From assembly GCF_014397245.1 (NCBI RefSeq), contig NZ_JACLHY010000030.1:1-55574 (forward strand): 55,574 bases of DNA, written 5' to 3'. Positions 18,697 through 28,137 of the stretch are shown here, one piece after another (position 1 is the first letter of the stretch; each line of letters begins with the position of its first letter). The notes below the pieces were generated by a model. That model saw only the letters and a list, made by a program, of their open reading frames with translations, did not search any database and had not been told where the DNA came from. The stretch is from Arenibacter arenosicollis (lineage in GTDB: Bacteria > Bacteroidota > Bacteroidia > Flavobacteriales > Flavobacteriaceae). The translations under genes were made by a program, and so were the position numbers.

Positions 18697-19803
18697 ATGC
18701 CAATTTACATGGATCGTCACGATATTCCCGAGGAAATCACTGCGGCGCATGTGGCACAAATGCATCGGGAAGACCTAAAAATAGAGCATCTTTATGGTTG
18801 CAAGGGTATGACGTATTGGTGCGATGAAAAAAGGCGAACGGCCTTTTGTTTAATTCAGGCGCCCAATAAAAAGGCAATCCAGGATATGCACAATCATGCA
18901 CATGGCGAAGTTCCCCATAGAATTATTGAGGTGGAGGGGTCAATAGTAGAATCGTTTCTTGGTAGGATAGAGGATCCCGAAAAATCACAAAAGACAGAAT
19001 TAAATATTATTAACGACCCCGCGTTTAGAACCATAATGGTCATTGATTTAAGAAAAGTTTCCTTTTCAGGCATAGATTCAGAGGGCTTAAAAGAGGAAAT
19101 CCTGCAGCTCAACAAAGTCATTCTTACATCGATAGAGAAATTTTTAGGAAGAATTGTAAAACAAAAATCGGATCATTTTTTGTTATCTTTTAATTCCGTT
19201 ACCAATGCAGTACTTTGTGCGCAGGAAGTTTATACCAATCTAAGTGCAATTTCAAAGGACTACAATAAATATTTCCAATTGAATATTGGATTGCATGCAG
19301 GGGTTCCTGTTACGGAGAAGGATGGTATTTTTGAAGATACCATTAAAATGGCGGAACGCTTTTGTGATATTATCCATGGAAAAATCGTTATATCCCCTGA
19401 AGTAAGGGAATTGTATGAAAGTGAGAATCGTAACATTAAACTGGACCATGAAAATATAAAATCCCTTAATGTTGGAGACGAAAAATTTGTCAATCTATTA
19501 GTGGATTACACGGAGAAGGAATGGACCAATGCTGCATTCAATTCCAATGAATTTAGTAAAAACCTAGGATACAGTAAATCTCAACTATATAGGAAAATGA
19601 TTGCTCTGACCGGGAAGTCACCCAATACCTTTATCAAGGATTATCGTTTGGAAAAAGCCCTGCAATTATTGAACAAAAATTCGAATAATATTTCTGAAAC
19701 CGCCTTTAATACCGGATTTAACAGTCCAGCCTATTTCTCTAAATGTTTTATGGATAATTTTGGGATCCTACCGTCAAAATATGTCCAGAATTATGCTGTA
19801 TAG
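18697..19803 (+). CDS. DUF4242 / cyclase-like / AraC HTH fusion regulator
   Basis: 368 residues in three parts. Residues 1-90 match the DUF4242 (SCO4226-like, nickel-binding) ferredoxin-like fold: MPIYMDRHDIPEE, LYGCKGMTYWCDE and CLIQAPNKKAIQDMHNHAHG. Residues 108-245 resemble a class III adenylate/guanylate cyclase domain: IDLRKVSFS with Asp117, KSDHFLLSF with Asp159, and GLHAGVPV; the usual VNxAxR becomes IKMAERF, so the transition-state Asn is Lys and activity is doubtful. Residues 270-368 are an AraC helix-turn-helix (GYSKSQLYRKMIALTGKSP, NTGFNSPAYFSKCF). It probably senses a metal or nucleotide and controls transcription. Confidence 0.85.
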   Translation: MPIYMDRHDIPEEITAAHVAQMHREDLKIEHLYGCKGMTYWCDEKRRTAFCLIQAPNKKAIQDMHNHAHGEVPHRIIEVEGSIVESFLGRIEDPEKSQKTELNIINDPAFRTIMVIDLRKVSFSGIDSEGLKEEILQLNKVILTSIEKFLGRIVKQKSDHFLLSFNSVTNAVLCAQEVYTNLSAISKDYNKYFQLNIGLHAGVPVTEKDGIFEDTIKMAERFCDIIHGKIVISPEVRELYESENRNIKLDHENIKSLNVGDEKFVNLLVDYTEKEWTNAAFNSNEFSKNLGYSKSQLYRKMIALTGKSPNTFIKDYRLEKALQLLNKNSNNISETAFNTGFNSPAYFSKCFMDNFGILPSKYVQNYAV

Positions 19804-20197
19804 CCTTTATGTCCTGTAATTCTCCCCATGCTTGAATTTTGTAATTTTTTGAATTAAAAGTAGAGGTCTTTGGGATTTATTTCGTTTACTTTTACTTTGA
19901 ATAATTTGATAATCCACGTTTGCAAATTGTCTTTGTGGCCTTATCAAGAACATAAAGCAGTCTATTGATCAATACTGCTTTGTTTTTCACAAACGCACCC
20001 CCCTCGATTTAAGATTTAAATAACCAATTACTAATTTTTCCCTTTTCCAACTTTTTGTCCACAGGTAGTGGATGAATTTTAAAGGATACGGAATTGGCAA
20101 GACTTCTACGCTCCATTATTAGGTTGAAGTGGTAGGACTGGATACTGGAATTTACTTTTTTGATAGTAATAATTATTAACCTTAAAACATTTAAGTC
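19804..20197. other. Intergenic region, no gene seen
   Basis: 394 bases between the AraC-type gene and the cupin gene. I see no open frame with coding character on either strand, and no strong hairpin; the cupin promoter must lie near the 3-prime end but has no clear TAnnTTTG box. Confidence 0.4.
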
Positions 20198-20680
20198 ATG
20201 AAGAGCGCACTTAATTTCTACAAGATAAAAGTTGTCATGTTATTTTTCACCTTATTGGCTAGTCCGTCCTTTTTTGGACAAGGCAACCTTGAAGGCGAAT
20301 TGGAAACATCCTTGGTTAGGACACACACGGATAAAGATTTGCAATGGGGCCCATGTCCATCTTTTATGCCCGAAGGCTGCACAATATCGGTATTGCATGG
20401 TAATCCCTCCAAAAATAATGTGGATGTCTTTTTTAAAGTACCTGCCAGCTATGAAATACCTGAACACTGGCATAGTTCTGCTGAACGTATGATACTTGTT
20501 TCTGGCGAATTGCATGTTACCTATGAGGGGGAAAAGGAACAAATAATGAAAGTTGGATCCTACGCTTTTGGTCCTTCAACTAAACCTCATACCGCGAAAT
20601 GCGGTGATAAAGATCCATGTGTGCTTTTCATTGCCTTTGAGGAACCTTTGGACGCTTTTCCAATGGTACTTAAAGAATAA
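20198..20680 (+). CDS. Exported cupin-domain protein
   Basis: 160 residues. A hydrophobic signal segment (KVVMLFFTLLASPSFFGQ) ends near residue 27. The single cupin barrel has motif 1 PEHWHSSAERMILVSGELHV (His, His, Glu as metal ligands) and motif 2 with GPSTKPHTAKCG (third His). It is likely a small periplasmic metal-binding enzyme or sensor. The flavoprotein gene follows after 57 bases in the same direction, so the two probably form an operon. Confidence 0.85.
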   Translation: MKSALNFYKIKVVMLFFTLLASPSFFGQGNLEGELETSLVRTHTDKDLQWGPCPSFMPEGCTISVLHGNPSKNNVDVFFKVPASYEIPEHWHSSAERMILVSGELHVTYEGEKEQIMKVGSYAFGPSTKPHTAKCGDKDPCVLFIAFEEPLDAFPMVLKE

Positions 20681-20737
20681 TGGTAAATACACATTTATAG
20701 AATATGAAGTAAAAAATATTAATTTAAAATCAAGATT

Positions 20738-22126
20738 ATGGAAATGGTAATAGGTATGGATGCCGGTCTTATTGCATCCTTTAAAAAAGAAATACGAGGA
20801 GAGGTAGTAATGCCTTCTGATGGCGCATACAATAGTACCCGTAAGGTGTATAATGCTATGATTGATAAACATCCCGGCATGATCGTCAGGTGTGTGGATG
20901 TAGCCGATGTAATAGCTTCCGTAAACTTTGGTAGGGAAAACGAATTGTTGATTGCTGTCCGGGGCGGTGGACATAACGGAGGTGGTTTGGGTTTGTGCGA
21001 AGATGGAATGGTTATAGATTTATCAGGAATAAAGTTTATTAACGTGGACACGTCCAATAATACGGTACGCGTTGGGGGAGGCAACATTTGGGGAGAAGTA
21101 GATCATGCCACCCATGCTTTTGGGCTTGCAATTCCGAGTGGAATGATTTCTACAACAGGAGTAGGAGGATTAACACTGGGAGGTGGTGTAGGTTATCTTT
21201 CCAGGAAATACGGACTTACCATAGACAATTTGTTGGAGGCCGATATGGTGTTGGCCGATGGTTCTTTTGTTACCGTGAACGCAAAGCAGAATCCTGATCT
21301 TTTTTGGGCCATTCGTGGTGGCGGGGGAAATTTTGGGATTGTAACTTCTTTTAAATTTCAGGCCCATCCTTTAAAAAATGTAATTGGAGGACCTACCTTA
21401 TGGCCAATAGAGCAAACTGAGGAAATAATGGCTTGGTATGATGAATTTATTCATAAAGCCCCAGAGGATTTAAATGGGTTTATAGCAACCATGATTATTC
21501 CAGGTCCGCCATTTCCCGAACATTTGCACAATAAGCAATTCTGTGGAGTTGTATGGTGCTATACGGGGCATCCAGACAAATTTGAAGAAATCTTTAAACC
21601 AGTTTTGGCCAAGAAACCCTTGTTCCAACATGTTGGTGAAATGCCCTATCCTTCCATTCAAACGATGTTTGATGGACTTATGCCTCCTGGAATGCAATGG
21701 TATTGGAGGGCCGACTTTTTCAATAAACTAGGTCCAGAAGTTAGGGCTGGGCATTTAAAATACGGATCAAAAATTCCAACGCCACTTTCGCAAATGCATT
21801 TATATCCCATTAGCGGAGCTGCAGCTAGGGTTGGAGATAAAGATACACCATGGGCATATAGGGATGCCAAATACGCAGGTGTAATTGTAGGGGTGGATCC
21901 GGATCCGGCAAATGCCGACAAAATCACTAATTGGTGCAAGGATTATTACAATGAATTGCATCCACATTCCTCTGGAGGTGCCTATTCCAATTTTATGATG
22001 GATGAAGGTCAGGAACGGGTAAAAGCAAGTTATAAGCATAACTACCAACGATTGGCCCGTATAAAAAAACATTATGACCCCAATAACTTGTTTAGGGTAA
22101 ATCAGAATATCCTTCCTAGTAGTTAA
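20738..22126 (+). CDS. FAD-linked oxidase, berberine-bridge-enzyme type
   Basis: 462 residues. The PCMH-type FAD domain has AVRGGGHNGGG with His79, the usual site for covalent 8-alpha-histidyl FAD, then GVGGLTLGGGVGYLSRKYGL and DLFWAIRGGGGNFGIVTSF. The position where doubly linked enzymes carry Cys is not Cys here, so only a single covalent link is expected. The C-terminal BBE segment is YKHNYQRLARIKKHYDPNN. Such enzymes oxidise sugars, alcohols or aromatic compounds with O2. No signal peptide is visible. It is probably co-transcribed with the upstream cupin. Confidence 0.92.
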   Translation: MEMVIGMDAGLIASFKKEIRGEVVMPSDGAYNSTRKVYNAMIDKHPGMIVRCVDVADVIASVNFGRENELLIAVRGGGHNGGGLGLCEDGMVIDLSGIKFINVDTSNNTVRVGGGNIWGEVDHATHAFGLAIPSGMISTTGVGGLTLGGGVGYLSRKYGLTIDNLLEADMVLADGSFVTVNAKQNPDLFWAIRGGGGNFGIVTSFKFQAHPLKNVIGGPTLWPIEQTEEIMAWYDEFIHKAPEDLNGFIATMIIPGPPFPEHLHNKQFCGVVWCYTGHPDKFEEIFKPVLAKKPLFQHVGEMPYPSIQTMFDGLMPPGMQWYWRADFFNKLGPEVRAGHLKYGSKIPTPLSQMHLYPISGAAARVGDKDTPWAYRDAKYAGVIVGVDPDPANADKITNWCKDYYNELHPHSSGGAYSNFMMDEGQERVKASYKHNYQRLARIKKHYDPNNLFRVNQNILPSS

Positions 22127-22140
22127 GGGTCAGGGAGCAA

Positions 22141-22172
22141 TTTGGGCAAGCCATCTAATTGGCTTGCCTAAC
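22141..22172. terminator. Hairpin between convergent genes
   Basis: GGCAAGCCA (22145-22153) pairs perfectly with TGGCTTGCC (22160-22168). It lies just after the flavoprotein stop, before the convergent PhyH gene end. The T run is weak on both strands, so terminator strength is uncertain. Confidence 0.5.
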
Positions 22173-22205
22173 AAGGATATGTGTCCCATCGAGGTCTTTA
22201 AGCCA

Positions 22206-22943
22206 CTAAACATCCAATATTTTTTGGGCTTGTGTACCTACACGTTGTTTGGTTTCCTCGGTAATATATTTTTTTTGATCTATCTGTTGGGGCTGGTCAA
22301 AAGTACAAAAATAACTGTGGATACTTCTTCTCGATTTTGTAGTTCGGTTGGTAGTCCCCCCATGCCAGGCGTGTGAGTTAAAAATAAAAACAGATCCGGC
22401 CGGAGCGGTGATGATTATTTCATCAGGATGGGGAAGGCTGGGATCTTTCATTTTTTCATTAGGCGAGATCCCTAGTTTATGGGTTCCTGGTACAATGCGG
22501 GTTGCACCGTTATTTTCGGTAAAATCATCCAATAACCATATGGAGTTACATACTTTGTAGACACCTTCCACCATTTTATTGCCCCAATCTATATGTAAAT
22601 TCTGATGTCCAAGTCCAGGTTTTGCAGCCCTGTAGTTCAGGGAGGATAATTTAAAGGATGGGCCTAGAACGGCTGCTATACCGGCCAGAACTCTGGGATG
22701 TGAGTAAAAAACATCAAAAACCTCCCCTTTGTTAACCAGATCCGCCAAGCGATCGGCACCTTCTTCCTTGGGATGCCTTATATATTTGGATTCGGCCAAT
22801 TCCGATCCCGCAGTCTGGCCTTCATTCAACATGAGGACTTCAATTCTATCGTTAATGGCTTTTACTTGGTCGTCTGTCAACAGTTTGCCCAAAGACAAAT
22901 ATCCTTGACTATCCAATATTTCAATTTCCTCTTTTGTGAGCAT
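22206..22943 (-). CDS. Phytanoyl-CoA dioxygenase-family (PhyH) oxygenase
   Basis: 245 residues. Fe(II)/2-oxoglutarate oxygenase. The metal triad is His117-x-Asp119 (LHIDWG) and His194 (AWHGGTTNRT); Arg200 would hold 2-oxoglutarate. The N-terminus MLTKEEIEILDSQGYLSLGKLL is typical of the family. Substrates of bacterial members range from secondary metabolites to amino acids and phosphonates; here it is not known. It stands alone, convergent to the flavoprotein operon. Confidence 0.92.
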   Translation of the reverse strand: MLTKEEIEILDSQGYLSLGKLLTDDQVKAINDRIEVLMLNEGQTAGSELAESKYIRHPKEEGADRLADLVNKGEVFDVFYSHPRVLAGIAAVLGPSFKLSSLNYRAAKPGLGHQNLHIDWGNKMVEGVYKVCNSIWLLDDFTENNGATRIVPGTHKLGISPNEKMKDPSLPHPDEIIITAPAGSVFIFNSHAWHGGTTNRTTKSRRSIHSYFCTFDQPQQIDQKKYITEETKQRVGTQAQKILDV

Positions 22944-23019
22944 GCTTAGGTTTATTAATAAATGATTTCAAGCTAAAAAAGATACGATATAAATATCAAA
23001 AAAATATTTCTTGCAGCAT

Positions 23020-23412
23020 TTATCGGGGTATTCTTTTTCTTCTTCGGGATATGAGGTTTGCCCACAGTGAACATGACAAAGCCAAAACTGCCATGGCAAG
23101 GGTAAAGAAATTTATTAGTTCGGTATTGGGCACCCAACCCGTGATTTTTTTAATCAAAAAGGCAATATAGCTATTTGGTAGATTGTGTTCACCCAAGCGT
23201 CTTAGGACCTCATAATGCCAATCGGTTAAAAAACAATATCCCCAACCTTTCCAAATCCCTAGCAAAACCCAAGACCCAAAGGTTAAGAGTAAGGTGATAA
23301 GATTAAATTTTCGAGTACGTTTTAATATCCATCCGAACAGATTAAAAATTATGAGAACAGTATGGAAAATATAGAAAAAAGTATTCGCTATCCTTAAAAA
23401 TAATTCATCCAT
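23020..23412 (-). CDS. DUF2784-like membrane protein
   Basis: 130 residues from the ATG at 23412 (a TTG three codons earlier is also possible). Three to four hydrophobic segments, with the family-like core GYCFLTDWHYEVLRRLGEHNLPNSYIAFLIK between helices 2 and 4 split over the middle of the protein, and an Arg/Lys-rich tail. Inner-membrane protein of unknown function. It stands alone on the minus strand between two unrelated genes. Confidence 0.7.
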   Translation of the reverse strand: MDELFLRIANTFFYIFHTVLIIFNLFGWILKRTRKFNLITLLLTFGSWVLLGIWKGWGYCFLTDWHYEVLRRLGEHNLPNSYIAFLIKKITGWVPNTELINFFTLAMAVLALSCSLWANLISRRRKRIPR

Positions 23413-23512
23413 AAGGAACAATGGTTAATTTCTTTAAAAGGTAGTCAATTTTTAGGGTTCGGAATTTTACCTAATTGTTGGTGGTGCCCATTCTCCTTTC
23501 TACTGGTTTCAT

Positions 23513-23520
23513 TACTTTTG
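23513..23520 (+). promoter_or_regulatory. -7 promoter box of the M3 peptidase gene
   Basis: TACTTTTG matches TAnnTTTG and lies 26 bases before the ATG. The -33 TTG is not found at the usual distance. Confidence 0.5.
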
Positions 23521-23546
23521 CACTCAAATTTTAAATTGATAAGTGA

Positions 23547-25667
23547 ATGAAAAAAGTTTGTTCTGTGTTACTATTAACGGTTTTGTTTTCCGCATGTAAG
23601 GACTCCAACACCCAGAATAATCCAACCTCCCAAAATTCCATGAATTCCAATAATCCATTGCTCGCCGAAAGTACCTTGCCATATGGCGCTCCCGATTTCA
23701 CCAAAATTAAAAACGATCATTTCAATGAAGCATTATTGCAAGGAATGGACGAAAAAAGAGAAATCATTGAAAAAATTGCAAGTAGTAAGAAAGCGGCAAC
23801 ATTTGAAAATACCATACTGGCGCTGGAAAAGAGCGGTAGTCTTTTAGAACGTGTTCAAAACGTATTTTCGGCCCTAACAGGGGCACATACCAACGATACC
23901 CTGCAAGCCGTACAAGAAGAAATGGCGCCTAAATTTTCAGAACTTCGGGATGCCGTTTATCTAAACGATAAATTGTTTCAGCGTGTAAAAACCTTATACA
24001 ATAAAAAGGAAAGTTTGGACTTGGATGCGGAATCCTTAAAATTATTGGAAAATTATTTTGAAGATTTTGAAATTGCCGGAGCCAACTTATCGGAAGCAGA
24101 CAAGGAAACACTGAAAACCTATAATTCGCGCTTGGCTACCCTAAGCAATACCTTTAATAAAACGCTATTGGAGGCAAATAATGCCGGAGCCTTATTGTTC
24201 ACGGATAAATCCGAACTAGACGGAATCTCTGAATCCGAGTTGAAATCATTAAAAAATGAAGAAGATGAGGGTTGGAAGTTACCGCTTCAGAATACTACCC
24301 AACAGCCTTTGTTGCAATCGCTCGAAAAAAGGGCAACACGGGAGCGAATATTTAAAGCTGCCTGGTACAGGACAGATGGTTCAACTCATGATACCAAGGC
24401 CATTATCACAGAAATTGCGGAATTAAGAGCAAAAAAAGGAGCCTTGTTGGGCTTTGCCAATTATGCGGAATGGAGCCTGCAAAACACCATGGCCAAAAAG
24501 CCCGAGAATGTGAATAAATTGTTTAACGGACTTATTCCTGCCGCCACAGCTAAAGCGCAGCAAGAGGCAGACGAAATTCAATTAATGATACAGAAAAAGG
24601 GAGGGGATTTCATCTTAGCCCCATGGGATTGGAACCACTATGCTGAAATGGTGCGCAAGGAAAAATATGATTTGGACGAAAATCAGATAAAACCTTATTT
24701 TGAATTAAAGATCGTACTGGAAAAAGGGGTGTTCTATGCTGCAGAAAAATTATACGGAATTACATATAAGGTCAGGACGGATATCCCTACCTACCATGAG
24801 GATGTGTTGGTCTATGAGCTTTTTGAAGAGAACGGAGATCAATTGGGATTGTTCTATGGCGATTTTTTTTCCCGCCCCAGTAAGCGGGGAGGGGCTTGGA
24901 TGAGCAACTTTGTTAACCAATCCAAATTGTACAATAACAAACCTGTAATTTATAATGTTTGTAATTACCCCAAACCAACCGAAGGGGACCCGGCATTGCT
25001 TACATACGATGAGGTGGAGACCCTGTTCCATGAATTTGGTCATGCGCTGCACGGCTTTTTTGCCGATCAACAATACCCATCTTTATCAGGTACCTCGGTG
25101 GCGCGCGACTTTGTAGAGTTTCCTTCCCAATTTAATGAAAACTGGGCACTGTATCCTGAAATACTGAAAAACTATGCCCTGCATTACAAAACCGGGAAAC
25201 AAATTCCACAAGAGCTTATAGATAAGATTAAGAAATCGGGCACTTTTAATCAAGGTTATAGTCTAACCGAAAATTTGGCGGCTTCCAACTTGGATATGCA
25301 ATGGCATACCATTGAATCGGACACAAAAATAGAGGATGCAAATGCCTTTGAAAAAGAGGCCTTGCATAAAACTAAATTGGATGTGGTTTCTGCTGTCCCA
25401 CCCCGATATAGGTCTACTTATTTTGCTCATATCTTTGGCAGTGGTTACGCCGCAGGTTACTATTCCTACTTGTGGACAGAAATGCTGCACCATGATGCAT
25501 ACAATTGGTTTGAAACACATGGTGGACTTACTAGGGAAAACGGTCAGCGTTTACGGGATATGATTCTTTCCCGTGGAAATACCTTGCCATTGGAGGTAAT
25601 GTACAAGGATTGGCGCGGCGGGGATCCAACAATTGAACCCATGTTAAAAGCTAGGGGGCTGCAATAA
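23547..25667 (+). CDS. dcp: M3-family peptidyl-dipeptidase, lipoprotein
   Basis: 706 residues. Zinc metallopeptidase that removes dipeptides from oligopeptides. The zinc motif HEFGH is at 495-499 and the third ligand Glu524 is in FVEFPSQFNENW. The N-terminus MKKVCSVLLLTVLFSAC is a lipoprotein signal with Cys17, followed by a Ser/Asn-rich linker, so this copy is probably in the periplasm, tethered to a membrane. Length and the ending SRGNTLPLEVMYKDWRG fit the Dcp branch rather than oligopeptidase A, but the subtype is not certain. Confidence 0.93.
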   Translation: MKKVCSVLLLTVLFSACKDSNTQNNPTSQNSMNSNNPLLAESTLPYGAPDFTKIKNDHFNEALLQGMDEKREIIEKIASSKKAATFENTILALEKSGSLLERVQNVFSALTGAHTNDTLQAVQEEMAPKFSELRDAVYLNDKLFQRVKTLYNKKESLDLDAESLKLLENYFEDFEIAGANLSEADKETLKTYNSRLATLSNTFNKTLLEANNAGALLFTDKSELDGISESELKSLKNEEDEGWKLPLQNTTQQPLLQSLEKRATRERIFKAAWYRTDGSTHDTKAIITEIAELRAKKGALLGFANYAEWSLQNTMAKKPENVNKLFNGLIPAATAKAQQEADEIQLMIQKKGGDFILAPWDWNHYAEMVRKEKYDLDENQIKPYFELKIVLEKGVFYAAEKLYGITYKVRTDIPTYHEDVLVYELFEENGDQLGLFYGDFFSRPSKRGGAWMSNFVNQSKLYNNKPVIYNVCNYPKPTEGDPALLTYDEVETLFHEFGHALHGFFADQQYPSLSGTSVARDFVEFPSQFNENWALYPEILKNYALHYKTGKQIPQELIDKIKKSGTFNQGYSLTENLAASNLDMQWHTIESDTKIEDANAFEKEALHKTKLDVVSAVPPRYRSTYFAHIFGSGYAAGYYSYLWTEMLHHDAYNWFETHGGLTRENGQRLRDMILSRGNTLPLEVMYKDWRGGDPTIEPMLKARGLQ

Positions 25668-25690
25668 TTGATATCACAATATTTTTGATG

Positions 25691-25733
25691 GATAAAAAAA
25701 AAGCCTACAAACCAGTGGTTTGTAGGCTTTAAT
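25691..25733. terminator. Bidirectional terminator
   Basis: AAGCCTACAAACC (25701-25713) pairs perfectly with GGTTTGTAGGCTT (25717-25729), a 13-base stem with a 3-base loop, flanked by an A run on the left, giving a T run on the minus strand, and TTTAAT on the right. It sits between the peptidase and the convergent DJ-1 operon. Confidence 0.88.
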
Positions 25734-25753
25734 CATTGATTATATTTTATGCC

Positions 25754-26431
25754 TTAGTTAAGGGATGCCAATAATTTTTCAGCAACCAGTTCTGAGGATG
25801 CCGGATTTTGTCCTGTAATCAAATTACCATCCTGCACAGCATATGCAGCCCAATCCTCTTTTTTGGAGTAGATACCTCCATTTGTTTTGAGCATGTCTTC
25901 CACTAAAAAGGGCACTACTTTTGTCAATTGCACAGCTTCCTCTTCCGAATTGGTAAATCCGGTAACTTTTTTACCTTTTACCAACGGGGAGCCATCCTCA
26001 TTTTTAACGTCTTTCAGAGCGGCCGGAGCGTGACATACAAAGCCAATTGGCTTTTTCTGTTTGTTGAAGGTTTCTATAAGTTTAATGGACTTGGCATCAT
26101 TTGCCAAATCCCATAAGGGGCCGTGACCACCTGGGTAAAATACCGCATCAAAATCACCGGCATTAATGTCTGCCAAGACAAGGGTGTTTTTAATTATTTC
26201 CTGAGCTACATTATCGTTTTTAAATCGCTCAGTAGCTTCCGTGCTGGCATCAGGAGTGTCACTACTGGGGTCAATTGGTGCAGCACCGCCCTTTGGCGTT
26301 GCCACGGTAATGTCCGCTCCTTTATCCAATAGGGTATAATATGGATTAGCAAATTCTTCGATCCAAAATCCCGTTTTCTTTCCAGTATCTCCTAATTTAT
26401 CATGAGATGTTAATACAAATAGTATTTTCAT
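25754..26431 (-). CDS. DJ-1/PfpI-family protein, glyoxalase III/Hsp31-like
   Basis: 225 residues. The nucleophile elbow is GFVCHAPAAL with Cys133 and His134; Glu25 in GFWIEEFANPY and the GGHGP strand (101-105) complete the set seen in Hsp31-type glyoxalase III, which turns methylglyoxal into lactate without glutathione. Deglycase or chaperone activity has also been claimed for the family. It is the last gene of a three-gene minus-strand operon after a TetR regulator and an NADP-dependent oxidoreductase, 47 bases from the latter, which supports a role in aldehyde defence. Confidence 0.9.
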   Translation of the reverse strand: MKILFVLTSHDKLGDTGKKTGFWIEEFANPYYTLLDKGADITVATPKGGAAPIDPSSDTPDASTEATERFKNDNVAQEIIKNTLVLADINAGDFDAVFYPGGHGPLWDLANDAKSIKLIETFNKQKKPIGFVCHAPAALKDVKNEDGSPLVKGKKVTGFTNSEEEAVQLTKVVPFLVEDMLKTNGGIYSKKEDWAAYAVQDGNLITGQNPASSELVAEKLLASLN

Positions 26432-26478
26432 TTTATTAATTTTTTAAATGTTAAATAATAGGGTTAGCAATCGTTGCC

Positions 26479-27477
26479 TTAGGCTTTTACGATCATCTTA
26501 CCCTTGTTTTTACCGTCAAATAAATCCAAAAATGCTTGAGTGGTATTTGCAAATCCTTCTACAACGGTCTCGCTGTATGTTAACTTACCTTCCGCTAACC
26601 ACCCAGATAGGTGCTTCATGGCTTCTGGAAATTTATCCATATAATTCGAGACTATAAAGCCCTGCATTAATGCGCTGTTTTTTACCAAAAATGGCTGAAC
26701 GCTGACACTCTTGGGCGCTTCTGTATTGTTGTATACCGAAATGGCCCCACAGATAACCATTCTGGCAAATTTGTTAATATTATAAAGTACGGCATCTGAA
26801 ATAGTCCCCCCAACATTGTCAAAATAGACGTCCACACCATCGGGACAAGCTGTCCTAAGGGCTGCTTTCATGTCATCTGTGGTATTGTAGTTTATGGCAT
26901 GGTCAAATCCAAATTTAGAGGTAAGCATTTCTACTTTTTCATCTGTACCGGCAATTCCTACCACATATAACCCCAAAATTTTCCCTATTTGTCCTACAAC
27001 ACTACCTACGGCTCCAGCTGCTCCTGAAACTACCAAGGTCTCCCCGGCTTTGGGTTTACCAATTTGGGTTAACCCACAATATGCAGTTAATCCTGTCATT
27101 CCCAAAATACCCAAATAAGCACTAAGTGGAGCTCTGTCCTTGTCTACTTTTAATAGTCCTTCACCTTTTGAAATTTGTTGGGTCTTCCAATCCATCATTC
27201 CAGAAACAAAATCACCTTCCGTAAATTTGTCATTCTTGGAGGCGATTACTTTTGCTATTACCCCAGAGGTAATGGGCTTACCCAATTCAAAGGGCGCTAC
27301 ATACGATTTGGCATCGCTCATCCTTCCCCGTAAATAAGGGTCTACGGAGATGTAGGTGGCCTCCAAAAGTATTTCACCTTTTTCAATATTTAAATCAGTA
27401 TCCTCTTTAATAAATTCGAAATCTGAAAGGGTAGGTTTTCCTACCGGTCTTTGTTTTAATATTATTGTCTGAATCAT
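26479..27477 (-). CDS. NADP-dependent oxidoreductase, zinc-free MDR type (CurA/prostaglandin reductase-like)
   Basis: 332 residues. The N-terminal GroES-like fold starts IILKQRPVGKPTLSDFEF; YISVDPYLRGRMSD is the signature of the leukotriene B4 dehydrogenase/curcumin reductase group. The nucleotide-binding motif is GAAGAVGSVVGQIGKILG, then YFDNVGG. No zinc-ligand cysteines are present. Such enzymes reduce the C=C bond of unsaturated aldehydes and ketones with NADPH. It begins 24 bases after the TetR stop and 47 bases before DJ-1, so all three probably share one mRNA. Confidence 0.93.
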   Translation of the reverse strand: MIQTIILKQRPVGKPTLSDFEFIKEDTDLNIEKGEILLEATYISVDPYLRGRMSDAKSYVAPFELGKPITSGVIAKVIASKNDKFTEGDFVSGMMDWKTQQISKGEGLLKVDKDRAPLSAYLGILGMTGLTAYCGLTQIGKPKAGETLVVSGAAGAVGSVVGQIGKILGLYVVGIAGTDEKVEMLTSKFGFDHAINYNTTDDMKAALRTACPDGVDVYFDNVGGTISDAVLYNINKFARMVICGAISVYNNTEAPKSVSVQPFLVKNSALMQGFIVSNYMDKFPEAMKHLSGWLAEGKLTYSETVVEGFANTTQAFLDLFDGKNKGKMIVKA

Positions 27478-27501
27478 AATGTGATATTAGTTTATTGAGT
27501 T

Positions 27502-28080
27502 TTATTTTTTTATACTGTCCCAAGCAGCTCGGTAGGCGTCTTCCAAATGATCTTGGTTTAATTGAAATACACCACGTTGTTGCATTACCATTAGAAAGGA
27601 GAGGGGATTTATGGAGTAGGCATATAATAGGTAGGGCGACAAAGGCTTAATAATACCTTCTTGCTTGCCTCGTTCCCAAAGGTCAAGTAATGGTTGAAGG
27701 TGTTTTAGGCCTTCTTGTCTACTAGTTTCATCGATCATAGGGGTATTGTCGCACTGGGCCAAAAACATAGCTTCTTGCACTTCTTTTAATTTAAAATCGG
27801 CAATGCGTTTCCAAATTATCTCAAAACCTTCCGCTACAGGAATATCCGTATTATAATTTTTGAAGGCATAAGCGGTAAAGGCGGCCTTTACCTCTATATA
27901 TACCTTATTTACCAAATCCTGCTTATTGTCGAAATACAAATAAATCGTAGCCGGGGAAACACTCGCCATTTTCGCAATTTTGGACATTGGCGTGGCATGA
28001 AACCCATTATTGTTAACGAGGTGAATGGTAGCCTTTACCAAAGCATTTCGCTTTTCAATACTTTTTTGTAGTTGTGCCAT
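27502..28080 (-). CDS. TetR-family regulator of the oxidoreductase/DJ-1 operon
   Basis: 192 residues from the ATG at 28080, where the TetR domain begins; an upstream alternative start would add 13 residues that overlap the leader. The helix-turn-helix is TPMSKIAKMASVSPATIYLYFDNKQDLV (30-57 region, split here by its turn at Ser40). The ligand domain has a single cysteine, Cys110 (FLAQCDN), a place where the electrophile sensor NemR of E. coli also has a key cysteine, though I have not aligned them. A palindromic operator and promoter lie just upstream. It is likely an autorepressor. Confidence 0.92.
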   Translation of the reverse strand: MAQLQKSIEKRNALVKATIHLVNNNGFHATPMSKIAKMASVSPATIYLYFDNKQDLVNKVYIEVKAAFTAYAFKNYNTDIPVAEGFEIIWKRIADFKLKEVQEAMFLAQCDNTPMIDETSRQEGLKHLQPLLDLWERGKQEGIIKPLSPYLLYAYSINPLSFLMVMQQRGVFQLNQDHLEDAYRAAWDSIKK

Positions 28081-28137
28081 TATATGTTTTAGGTTTATTT
28101 GTTGGACGCGATTTAACATCCATGATAAAATTCAGTA

